Below are positions 1 to 5,785 of a DNA stretch of 7,572 nucleotides, in pieces (position 1 is the first letter of the stretch; the number at the start of each line of letters is the position of its first letter). This DNA comes from an uncultured Microbacterium sp. Its GTDB lineage: Bacteria > Actinomycetota > Actinomycetes > Actinomycetales > Microbacteriaceae. The notes beneath the pieces were generated by a model. It did no database searches. It saw only the letters and a list, made by a program, of their open reading frames with translations, and was not told where the DNA came from. The position numbers and the translations under genes are program-made. The stretch spans positions 1-7,572 of the forward strand of contig CANSLE010000113.1 in assembly GCA_947647645.1 (NCBI GenBank). The letters are read 5' to 3'.

Positions 1-489
1 CGCGACCATCTGGCGCTCGCCGCCGGAGAGCGAGCCGGCGCGCTGTGTGAGCCGTGTGCCGAGCTCCGCGAAGATGCCGGTCACGAACTCCAGCCGTTCC
101 GCGTAGATCCGGGGGTTCTGATAGAGCCCCATCTGCAGGTTCTCCGCGATGGTCAGCGAGGGGAAGACGTTGTTCGTCTGCGGGACGAAGGCGACACCCC
201 GCTGGACGAGCTTGTCGGCCTTGAGCCCGACGATCGACTCGCCGTTGACGGTGATGTCGCCGCCGCGCACCTTGACCAGCCCGAAGATCGCCTTCAGCAG
301 GGTCGACTTGCCGGCACCGTTGGGCCCGATGATGCCGATGAGCTCGCCCTTGCGGGCCACCAGGTTGGCGCCGTCGATGATGTTGATCCCGGGCAGGTAT
401 CCCGCGGTGAGGTCGGACACCTCGACGACGATGTCGCCGGATGCCGCGGCCGCCGCCTCCGATGAGGGTCCCACTGTGGTCGCGCTCAC
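1..489 (-). CDS. livF: LivF-type ABC transporter ATP-binding protein (partial, 3' end outside window)
   Basis: This is one of the two cytoplasmic ATPases of a branched-chain-amino-acid-type (HAAT) importer; it would hydrolyse ATP to drive the LivH/LivM permease pair. The first 163 residues are present. Walker A is GPNGAGKST (about residues 55-63), a Q-loop glutamine follows near residue 104 (VPQTNNVFPSLT), and the signature LSGGERQMVA (154-163) is the last thing before the window edge. Walker B, the D-loop and the switch histidine lie outside. The GTG start at 489-487 overlaps the livG TGA stop by 4 nt. It is supported by AGGAGG at 499-494, inside the last livG codons. Residues 1-20 are an alanine-rich leader before the ABC fold. 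LivF rather than LivG is inferred from operon order, the short N-terminal region and the VPQTNNVFP Q-loop context. The transported substrate cannot be read from the ATPase. Confidence 0.93.
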   Translation of the reverse strand, partial: MSATTVGPSSEAAAAASGDIVVEVSDLTAGYLPGINIIDGANLVARKGELIGIIGPNGAGKSTLLKAIFGLVKVRGGDITVNGESIVGLKADKLVQRGVAFVPQTNNVFPSLTIAENLQMGLYQNPRIYAERLEFVTGIFAELGTRLTQRAGSLSGGERQMVA

Positions 490-1499
490 TTCTCCTCCTC
501 GGCCTCGGCGATGCTCGCGGCCTCGGCGACCTCGATCTCCTGCAGCAGCTCTTTGGCGGACTCGCCGAGCTCGCCCGGGACGCGCCCGGTGACGACGCCC
601 AGATCGACGTCCTGATGGCTGCCGAGGTAGGCATCGATGACGGCCCGGTCCTGCATCACCGTGTCGGGCGGCCCCTCGGCCACCACTCGCCCCTCGGCCA
701 TGACGACGACCCAGTCGGCGATGTGACGCACCATGTGCATGTCGTGCTCGACGAAGAGGACGGTCACGCCCAGGTCCTTCAGATCGAGGATGTGGTCGAG
801 AAGAGACTGGGTCAGCGCGGGGTTCACGCCTGCCATCGGCTCGTCGAGCAGGACGAGCTGAGGATCGCTCATCAGTGCGCGGGCCATCTCGAGGAGCTTG
901 CGTTGACCGCCCGAGAGTGAGGCGGCGAAGTCCTTCTCCTTGGCGTCGAGCCTGAAGCGCTGCAGCAGGCCGCGGGCCTTCTCCTCGTTCGCCGTCTCCT
1001 GGCCGCGCCAGATGCTCGGGATGAAGGCCGACCAGAACCGCTCGCCCTTCTGCCGGGGCGCACCCAGTTTCATGTTCTCCAGCACCGTCAGCAGCGACAG
1101 CGCCTTGGTGAGCTGGAAGGTGCGCACCTGGCCCATCCGCGCCACCTTGAAGGCGGGGATACCGGCGATGTCCTTGCCGTCGTACGACCACGTGCCCGAG
1201 TTCGGCTTGTCGAAGCCGCACAGCAGGTTGAAGAGCGTGGTCTTGCCGGCTCCGTTCGGGCCGATGAGGGCCGTGATGGCGTGGCGCGGGATCTCGAGGT
1301 GGTCGACGTCGACCGCGGTGAGACCGCCGAAGCGTCTCGACACGCTGTCGATCACCATGATCGGGTCGGTCTTGGCGACGCCGGGGACCGCGGGCCCGGT
1401 GGCCAGCCCCGTCTTCTTGGGTCGTCTGATGCTGCCTGTCGCGGTCGTCCCCGGCGCCTGGGCGCCGGGGGGTCCCTGCGGATTCTGATCACTTGACAA
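486..1499 (-). CDS. livG: LivG-type ABC transporter ATP-binding protein with N- and C-terminal extensions
   Basis: This is the second ATPase of the Liv importer, 337 residues against about 255 for E. coli LivG. It has Walker A GPNGAGKTT (80-88), Q-loop RTFQ (Q129), signature LSGGQ (195-199), Walker B LVLLDE (215-220) and switch histidine in VEHDM (H252). The extra length is a Pro/Gly-rich, probably disordered N-terminal segment (1-47) and an acidic, probably helical tail (about 297-337) ending EEEK. The TTG start at 1499 is preferred. GAGGGAG at 1513-1507 sits 7 nt upstream, and the start overlaps the livM stop by 11 nt, which suggests coupling. The first in-frame ATG (1358, residue 48) lies right at the ABC fold and is the alternative start. 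The EEEK codons (GAG GAG GAG AAG) double as the livF ribosome binding site. Confidence 0.94.
   Translation of the reverse strand: MSSDQNPQGPPGAQAPGTTATGSIRRPKKTGLATGPAVPGVAKTDPIMVIDSVSRRFGGLTAVDVDHLEIPRHAITALIGPNGAGKTTLFNLLCGFDKPNSGTWSYDGKDIAGIPAFKVARMGQVRTFQLTKALSLLTVLENMKLGAPRQKGERFWSAFIPSIWRGQETANEEKARGLLQRFRLDAKEKDFAASLSGGQRKLLEMARALMSDPQLVLLDEPMAGVNPALTQSLLDHILDLKDLGVTVLFVEHDMHMVRHIADWVVVMAEGRVVAEGPPDTVMQDRAVIDAYLGSHQDVDLGVVTGRVPGELGESAKELLQEIEVAEAASIAEAEEEK
494..499 (-). promoter_or_regulatory. Ribosome binding site of livF, embedded in the livG C-terminal codons
   Basis: AGGAGG (reading 499 to 494 on the minus strand) lies 4 nt before the livF GTG. It is built from the GAG GAG GAG codons that encode the acidic end of LivG, so the LivG tail sequence and livF initiation are constrained together. 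Confidence 0.75.
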
Positions 1500-2478
1500 A
1501 GGTCATCTCCCTCTTGTCGCCGAGGATGCCCTGCGGCCTGAAGATCACGATGAGCATGAGCGCGACGCCGACGAGGATGAAGCGCAGCGTCCCGGCCTGG
1601 ATGTCGCTCATCGGCAGCCACCCGGCCTTCGCCATCTCGGGCAGGAGGTTGCCGAGCAGCGCCATCACCATCCAGAACAGCACCGCCCCCAGCGACGGTC
1701 CGAAGATCGTCGACGCGCCGCCCAGCAGGAGGATCGTCCAGAGGAAGAAGGTGAGCGCCGTCGTATAGCTCGACGGGATCACCGCGGACGGCAGCACGTA
1801 GACGATGCCGCCCAGGCCGCCGATGACACCGCCGACGACGAGCGCCTGCATCTTGTAGGCGAAGACGTTCTTGCCGAGCGAGCGCACGGCGTCCTCGTCC
1901 TCGCGGATGCCTTTGAGCACGCGACCCCACGGACTGCGCATGAGAGCCCAGACGACGAAGACCGACAGCGCGAGCAGCACGAGGCCGAACGCGACGACCC
2001 ACAGCTGCGCGGACGTGAACTGCCAGGGGCCCCAGCCGTAGCGGGCGCCGCCGGGCAGCGACGGGAACGGGTTCGCCGCCTGGAAGCTGCCGTTGTAGTT
2101 GCCGAGGCCGTCGGCCGAGTTGGTCCACCTGTCGAACACCTGCGTGGTGAACAGCAGGCGCACGATCTCCGCGGCCGCGATCGTGACGATCGCGAGGTAG
2201 TCCGCGCGCAGCCGCAGGGTCGGGATGCCGAGGATCACCGCGAACAGGGCGGCCAGGGCCAGCCCGACGAGCATCGCGAGGTACCACGGCAGGCCGAAGG
2301 TGAGGATCGAGATCGCGTAGCCGTATGCGCCGAGGGCCATGAACCCGGCCATGCCGAAGTTCAGGAGGCCGGCGTAGCCGAAGTGCACCGCGAGGCCGGT
2401 GGCGGCCAGCGCGTAGGCGATCGTGACGGGACTCAGCAGATAGCCGAGCGTGTTGCCGATGATGGCGCCCCAGTCCAT
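1489..2478 (-). CDS. livM: LivM-type branched-chain amino acid ABC transporter permease
   Basis: This integral-membrane permease would form the translocation path together with LivH. It has 329 residues from the ATG at 2478, rich in hydrophobic segments (roughly 17-36, 38-58, 64-84, 95-112, 158-180, 208-230, 240-258, 262-280, 297-314). The family-typical N-terminal sequence GLAVHFGYAGLLNFGMAGFMALGAY is seen at about 28-52. The cytoplasmic coupling loop GRVLKGIREDEDAVRSLG (185-202) is the stretch expected to contact the ATPases. The C-terminal FRPQGILG (313-320) is also typical. Start choice: the ATG (SD-like GGGTGA, 5 nt away) leaves a 5-nt gap after livH. An in-frame GTG at 2487 would overlap the livH stop as GTGA and sits 5 nt after AGAAAGG, adding three residues. 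Both are credible. A urea (UrtC-like) role cannot be excluded from sequence alone, but nothing nearby suggests it. Confidence 0.94.
   Translation of the reverse strand: MDWGAIIGNTLGYLLSPVTIAYALAATGLAVHFGYAGLLNFGMAGFMALGAYGYAISILTFGLPWYLAMLVGLALAALFAVILGIPTLRLRADYLAIVTIAAAEIVRLLFTTQVFDRWTNSADGLGNYNGSFQAANPFPSLPGGARYGWGPWQFTSAQLWVVAFGLVLLALSVFVVWALMRSPWGRVLKGIREDEDAVRSLGKNVFAYKMQALVVGGVIGGLGGIVYVLPSAVIPSSYTTALTFFLWTILLLGGASTIFGPSLGAVLFWMVMALLGNLLPEMAKAGWLPMSDIQAGTLRFILVGVALMLIVIFRPQGILGDKREMTFVK
1507..1513 (-). promoter_or_regulatory. Ribosome binding site supporting the TTG start of livG
   Basis: GAGGGAG (1513 to 1507, minus strand) lies 7 nt before TTG at 1499, within the last codons of livM. 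It favours the long LivG over the ATG at 1358. Confidence 0.65.
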
Positions 2479-2483
2479 GGCCG

Positions 2484-3845
2484 TCACCCGAGCCTTTCTC
2501 TGCGACCCAGCAGACCTTGAGGCCTGACCAGCAGGATGATGATGAGAACGACGAGGGCTCCCGCGTACTTGAGGTCGGACGGGATCCACAGTGTCGAGGT
2601 CTCGACGACGAGCCCGACGATGAGCGCACCGATGAGGGCGCCGAAGGCCGTCCCGAGCCCGCCGAGGGTGATGGCGGCGAAGATCAGCAGCAGCATCTGC
2701 GTGCCCATGTCCCAGCGCACCCCCGGGCGGAAGTACGCCCACAGCACCCCGGAGATCGCGGCCAATGTGCCGGCCAGCACCCACACCACCCTGATCACGC
2801 GGTCGACGTCGATGCCCGACGCCGCCGCGAGCTGCGGGTTGTCGGAGATGGCGCGCGTCGCCTTGCCGAGGCGCGTGCGCAGCAGGAAGAACGCGACGCC
2901 CAGGATCACGACGATGCTGACGCCCATGCTGATCAGATCGATGTAGGAGAGCGAGATGGGGCCGAACTCGATCGGCGTCGGGCTGGACCCGGGCAGCTGG
3001 CTCGTCGCGCCGCCCACGAAGTACTGGTACGTGTAGCGCAGCGCCAGCGACAACCCGATGCTGACGATCATCAGCTGGACGACGCCGAGACCTCGTCGGC
3101 GCAGCGGCCGCCACAGCGCGGCATCCAGGACCAGGCCCAATGCGCCGCCGCCGAGGACCGCTGCGAGCAGTCCCAGCCACAGCGGGAGCTGCCACGTCGT
3201 GCTGAACAGCAGCGCGACCAGGGCACCCCAGGTCACCATCTCGCCGTGCGCGAAGTTCGACAGCCCGGTCGTGCCGAAGATGAGGGCGGCGCCCATCGCC
3301 GCCAGGGCGAGGAGGAGCCCGAAGTTGACGCCGTTGACCAGACGCACCGCGAGCTGGTCGACGAACGACTGCGTCACGCGCTCGCCCTGACCGAGGAAGA
3401 GGTTGACGATCTTCGTCTTGGTGAGACCGAACTCGACCTCGAACGAGCCCGTCGTCCCCTGCACCGGCTGCAGCCCCTCGGGCAGGTTCGAGGCGTCGAC
3501 GATGACGCCCTGCGGCAGGGTGCTCTCGTCGACGACGAGCGTGTACGTGGCCTTGTCGGGGACGTAGAGGCGCCACTTGCCCTCCGCGTCGGTCACCGTC
3601 TTCGCCTCGAAGCCGCCGCCGCTCACCGACATCCCGACATCGGGGACCGCTGTGTCCTCGAAGGTGATGACGCCACCGAAGTAGTAGTCGGTCTTCTCCT
3701 GATCGCCCCCGGGGGTGTCGGGGGTGGCGGCGTGGGCCGATCCGGCGGCACCGCCGACGATCAGCGCCGCGGCTGTCAACAGGGCGCCGAGGACGAGCAC
3801 GATCCATCTCATGGGCGTTCGCGCGGTGGCGATCGTGGGACTCAA
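2484..3845 (-). CDS. livH: LivH-type permease fused to an N-terminal signal peptide and extracytoplasmic Ig-like domain
   Basis: This is the first gene of the Liv operon and the second membrane permease of the importer. At 453 residues it is about 145 longer than E. coli LivH. Residues 12-40 look like a signal peptide: MRWIV start, hydrophobic core, AHA/A cleavage-like site at 37-40. Residues about 55-150 resemble a carboxypeptidase-regulatory/Cna-B-type beta-sandwich (FGGVITFEDTAVPDVGMSVSG, then TDAEGKWRLYVPD, YTLVVDESTLPQGV). The permease core begins near 160, with the family-typical GTTGLSNFAHGEMVTWGALVA (191-211), the cytoplasmic loop RTRLGKATRAISDNPQLAAASGID (323-346) and a C-terminal VRPQGLLGRRERLG. 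The TTG start at 3845 is decided by a near-perfect SD, GGAGGT (3855-3850). The in-frame ATG at 3812 has no SD. The domain call rests on pattern resemblance and is inference; the permease assignment is firm. Confidence 0.92.
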   Translation of the reverse strand: MSPTIATARTPMRWIVLVLGALLTAAALIVGGAAGSAHAATPDTPGGDQEKTDYYFGGVITFEDTAVPDVGMSVSGGGFEAKTVTDAEGKWRLYVPDKATYTLVVDESTLPQGVIVDASNLPEGLQPVQGTTGSFEVEFGLTKTKIVNLFLGQGERVTQSFVDQLAVRLVNGVNFGLLLALAAMGAALIFGTTGLSNFAHGEMVTWGALVALLFSTTWQLPLWLGLLAAVLGGGALGLVLDAALWRPLRRRGLGVVQLMIVSIGLSLALRYTYQYFVGGATSQLPGSSPTPIEFGPISLSYIDLISMGVSIVVILGVAFFLLRTRLGKATRAISDNPQLAAASGIDVDRVIRVVWVLAGTLAAISGVLWAYFRPGVRWDMGTQMLLLIFAAITLGGLGTAFGALIGALIVGLVVETSTLWIPSDLKYAGALVVLIIILLVRPQGLLGRRERLG

Positions 3846-3849
3846 AGGT

Positions 3850-3855
3850 ACCTCC
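3850..3855 (-). promoter_or_regulatory. Ribosome binding site deciding the TTG start of livH
   Basis: GGAGGT (3855 to 3850, minus strand), a near-complete match to the anti-Shine-Dalgarno sequence, lies 4 nt before TTG at 3845. The later ATG at 3812 has no purine-rich site upstream, so the TTG is preferred. Confidence 0.75.
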
Positions 3856-4009
3856 AGTCCAGCACGCCATGGCAGGGGTGCCGTCGCCTCGTCATTGATG
3901 AACGACGGTACGAGCGTAATGTGTCGACTTTGTTTCGCCTACCCACCTCGTGTGTGCTATATGCCGGGACGGGTCCCACCGCGCGGAATGCGCGCGGCTC
4001 TCGGCGACT

Positions 4010-4015
4010 TACAAT
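4010..4015 (+). promoter_or_regulatory. Candidate -10 box of the guaB promoter
   Basis: TACAAT is close to the TATAAT consensus and stands out in GC-rich surroundings. It would place the transcript start near 4022, giving a leader of about 36 nt. No recognisable -35 hexamer is present 16-19 nt upstream (AATGCG/GGAATG); the CCGCGC/GCGCGG inverted repeat (3979-3997) occupies that place instead. The call rests on the -10 match alone. Confidence 0.45.
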
Positions 4016-4047
4016 CGGTACACGCGCGATTCGCGCGCGCGAGACAC

Positions 4048-4052
4048 AGGAG
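4048..4052 (+). promoter_or_regulatory. Ribosome binding site of guaB
   Basis: AGGAG lies 5 nt before the GTG at 4058 and fixes that start over an upstream in-frame GTG at 3950, which has no such site and would add 36 residues unlike the family N-terminus. Confidence 0.8.
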
Positions 4053-4057
4053 AGCAC

Positions 4058-5560
4058 GTGGAGCACAACGACCCCTTCGGTTTCGTCGGATTGACCTATG
4101 ACGACGTGCTGCTCCTGCCGGGGCACACCGACGTCATCCCCTCCGAGGCCGACACGTCGTCGCGCGTCACCCGTCGCATCACCGTGGCCACCCCGCTGCT
4201 GTCGGCCGCGATGGACACCGTCAGCGAGACCCGGATGGCGATCGCCATGGCGCGGGAGGGCGGTCTCGGCATCCTGCACCGCAACCTCGCGATCGCCGAG
4301 CAGGCGGCCATGGTCGACCAGGTCAAGCGCAGCGAGTCGGGCATGATCACCGATCCGATCACCACGACCCCCGACGCCACGATCGAGGAGGTCGACGATC
4401 TCTGCGGGCAGTACCGCATCTCGGGACTTCCCGTCGTCGACGAGGACGGGCGACTGCTGGGCATCATCACCAATCGCGACATGCGGTTCGTCTCGGGCTT
4501 CGAGCGCCAGACGACCAAGGTGCGCGACGTCATGACGAGCGAGGGTCTCGTCACCGGCCGGGTCGGCATCGGGGCGAACGAGGTCATCGCACTGTTCGCG
4601 CAGCATCGCGTCGAGAAGCTGCCGCTCATCGACGACGACGGAAAGCTCGCCGGCCTCATCACGATCAAGGACTTCGACAAGAGCGAGAAGTACCCGCTCG
4701 CCACGAAGGACGACCAGGGGCGCCTCCGTGTGGGCGCGGCCATCGGGTTCTTCGGCGACGCCTGGGAGCGCGCCGAGGCCCTCCGCGACGCCGGTGTCGA
4801 CGTCATCGTCGTCGACACCGCCAACGGCCAGTCGCAGGGCGTCATCGACATGGTGCGGCGCCTGAAGGGCGACGAGTCGTTCGCCCACATCGACGTCATC
4901 GGCGGTAACGTCGCCACCCGGCAGGGGGCGCAGGCGCTCATCGACGCGGGCGTGGATGCCGTGAAGGTCGGCGTCGGTCCGGGCTCCATCTGCACGACCC
5001 GCATCGTCGCCGGTGTCGGCGTCCCCCAGGTCACCGCGATCTGGGAGGCCTACCAGGCCGCGCGCGAGGCCGGCGTCCCCGTCATCGCCGACGGCGGCCT
5101 GCAGTATTCCGGCGACATCGCCAAGGCCCTCGTCGCCGGCGCCGACACCGTCATGCTGGGCTCGCTCCTGGCCGGCACCGACGAGTCGCCGGGGGAGATC
5201 GTCTTCCAGGGCGGCAAGCAGTTCAAGCTCTACCGCGGCATGGGCTCGCTCGGCGCGATGCAGACCCGCGGCAAGAAGACCTCGTACTCGAAGGACCGCT
5301 ATTTCCAGGCCGACATCCCGAGCGACGACAAGCTGATCCCCGAGGGCATCGAGGGGCAGGTCGCCTACCGCGGTCCCGTGTCGGCGGTGGCCTACCAGCT
5401 CGTGGGCGGCCTGCGGCAGTCGATGTTCTACGTCGGCGCCCGCACCATCGAGGAGCTCAAGGCCCGTGGCACGTTCGTGCGCATCACGGCGGCCGGCCTC
5501 AAGGAGAGCCACCCGCACGACGTCCAGATCGTCGTCGAGGCCCCCAACTACAAGAAGTAG
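4058..5560 (+). CDS. guaB: Inosine-5'-monophosphate dehydrogenase
   Basis: GuaB oxidises IMP to XMP with NAD+, the committed step of guanine nucleotide synthesis, as a cytoplasmic tetramer. The product is 500 residues, the usual bacterial length. The N-terminal TYDDVLLLPGH (13-23) is the family hallmark. A Bateman pair of CBS domains follows at about 96-150 and 156-212 (ISGLPVVDEDGRLLGIITNRD and VEKLPLIDDDGKLAGLITIKD). The TIM barrel then resumes with VVDTANGQS (251-259), the active-site loop GVGPGSICTTR with catalytic Cys312, DGG (345-347) and GMGSLGAM (394-401). The flap carries the Arg-Tyr dyad R414-Y415 in DRYFQ, then EGIEGQVAYRGP (429-440) and a C-terminal SHPHDVQI. No key residue is missing. 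The GTG start has an AGGAG site 5 nt upstream. It is divergent from livH. Its TAG stop is the beginning of a 24-bp sequence repeated after the ABC-F gene. Confidence 0.98.
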   Translation: MEHNDPFGFVGLTYDDVLLLPGHTDVIPSEADTSSRVTRRITVATPLLSAAMDTVSETRMAIAMAREGGLGILHRNLAIAEQAAMVDQVKRSESGMITDPITTTPDATIEEVDDLCGQYRISGLPVVDEDGRLLGIITNRDMRFVSGFERQTTKVRDVMTSEGLVTGRVGIGANEVIALFAQHRVEKLPLIDDDGKLAGLITIKDFDKSEKYPLATKDDQGRLRVGAAIGFFGDAWERAEALRDAGVDVIVVDTANGQSQGVIDMVRRLKGDESFAHIDVIGGNVATRQGAQALIDAGVDAVKVGVGPGSICTTRIVAGVGVPQVTAIWEAYQAAREAGVPVIADGGLQYSGDIAKALVAGADTVMLGSLLAGTDESPGEIVFQGGKQFKLYRGMGSLGAMQTRGKKTSYSKDRYFQADIPSDDKLIPEGIEGQVAYRGPVSAVAYQLVGGLRQSMFYVGARTIEELKARGTFVRITAAGLKESHPHDVQIVVEAPNYKK

Positions 5561-5580
5561 CCCGTCCCGCGGCATCCGGC
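5557..5580 (+). repeat. 24-bp direct repeat, copy 1, overlapping the guaB stop codon
   Basis: G-TAG followed by CCCGTCCCGCGGCATCCGGC occurs here and again at 7471-7494 with no mismatch. In both places TAG is the stop codon of the upstream gene, and a double hairpin follows within about 8-17 nt. Identity over 24 bp is far beyond chance for a 7.6-kb window, so this is a true repeated unit or the edge of a larger one. Confidence 0.9.
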
Positions 5581-5683
5581 TGACCCCACGAACTCCGCAG
5601 ATTCTCACGAACTCCGCACCCGTCCGCGCGATCGGGTGCGGAGTTCGTCGCTATCTGCGGAGTTCGTGCGGGTGGATGCCGCG
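5568..5683. repeat. Nested palindromic intergenic element with four copies of a 12-mer
   Basis: The outer arms CGCGGCATCC (5568-5577) and GGATGCCGCG (5674-5683) are exact inverted repeats. Inside, ACGAACTCCGCA occurs at 5588-5599 and 5607-5618, and its reverse complement TGCGGAGTTCGT at 5637-5648 and 5656-5667. Copies are spaced exactly 19 nt on each side. The whole could form a cruciform or a long RNA hairpin. It lies between two genes on the same strand and encodes no protein I can support. It resembles a REP/MITE-like intergenic repeat in organisation, but I recognise no named family. Confidence 0.85.
5588..5667 (+). terminator. Strong hairpin after guaB, possible transcription terminator
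   Basis: Left arm 5588-5622 pairs with right arm 5633-5667: 31 of 35 positions pair, with one 4-nt internal mismatch (TCTC against CGCT) and a 10-nt loop (5623-5632). It starts 28 nt after the guaB stop. There is no T-run after it, so it would have to act as a U-less actinobacterial-type terminator or as a 3'-end stabiliser. The hairpin is certain as a sequence feature; the termination role is inference. Confidence 0.5.
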
Positions 5684-5734
5684 TGCACCGGCGTCTGACG
5701 ACGGCGGCGTTCGCGTCGACCACGCGTGGACGGC

Positions 5735-5740
5735 TAAGCT
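5735..5740 (+). promoter_or_regulatory. Weak candidate -10 box for the ABC-F gene
   Basis: TAAGCT fits the TAnnnT pattern common in high-GC actinobacterial promoters and would give a leader of about 40 nt before the GTG at 5786. No good -35 is present at 16-19 nt (GTCGAC at 5715-5720 is too close). The gene could also be read from guaB if the hairpin leaks. Confidence 0.3.
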
Positions 5741-5774
5741 GGACGGCTCTGCGCCCGCGTCGCGGCGAGGGCGG

Positions 5775-5779
5775 AAGGA
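5775..5779 (+). promoter_or_regulatory. Ribosome binding site of the ABC-F gene
   Basis: AAGGA lies 6 nt before GTG at 5786. The protein begins with the ABC fold immediately afterwards, so this start is well supported. Confidence 0.7.
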
Positions 5780-5785
5780 CCCGCT

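Larger units (their letters stand above)
3846..4057. other. Divergent intergenic region between livH and guaB
   Basis: These 212 bp lie between the outward-facing starts of livH and guaB and hold the leaders of both. Locally it is more AT-rich around 3893-3965. Short palindromes are visible: GGGAC-GG-GTCCC at 3966-3977, CCGCGC/GCGCGG arms at 3979-3984 and 3992-3997, and CGCGC/GCGCG arms around GATTC at 4023-4037 in the guaB leader. A second AT-rich stretch, CTATAT (3957-3962), could be a -10 box but has no partner -35. I found no convincing minus-strand promoter for livH and no riboswitch or RNA gene. Confidence 0.6.

Noticed and set aside
83..91. ACGAACTCC inside livF, a partial match to the palindrome motif
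   Set aside because: Only 9 bases match, with no partner copies nearby; it is explained by coding sequence and chance.
2479..3870. Upstream continuation of the livM frame, giving a 793-codon frame
   Set aside because: It overlaps livH in another frame and reads as Arg-rich shadow sequence; the livM protein begins cleanly at the ATG at 2478 (or GTG at 2487).
3950..4057. N-terminal extension of guaB from an in-frame GTG at 3950
   Set aside because: No SD site, residues unlike the family N-terminus, and it would cover the likely promoter; AGGAG plus GTG at 4058 gives the normal 500-residue protein.
3842..5608. 588-codon open frame on the minus strand across guaB
   Set aside because: It lies antisense to a complete, unmistakable IMP dehydrogenase, and its translation is Arg/Asp/Gly-rich shadow sequence with no motif. 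Long antisense frames are expected at this GC content.
5588..5667. CRISPR-like array because of four repeated 12-mers
   Set aside because: Repeats are too short, in inverted pairs, with 7-nt and hairpin-loop gaps rather than regular spacers, and there are no cas genes.
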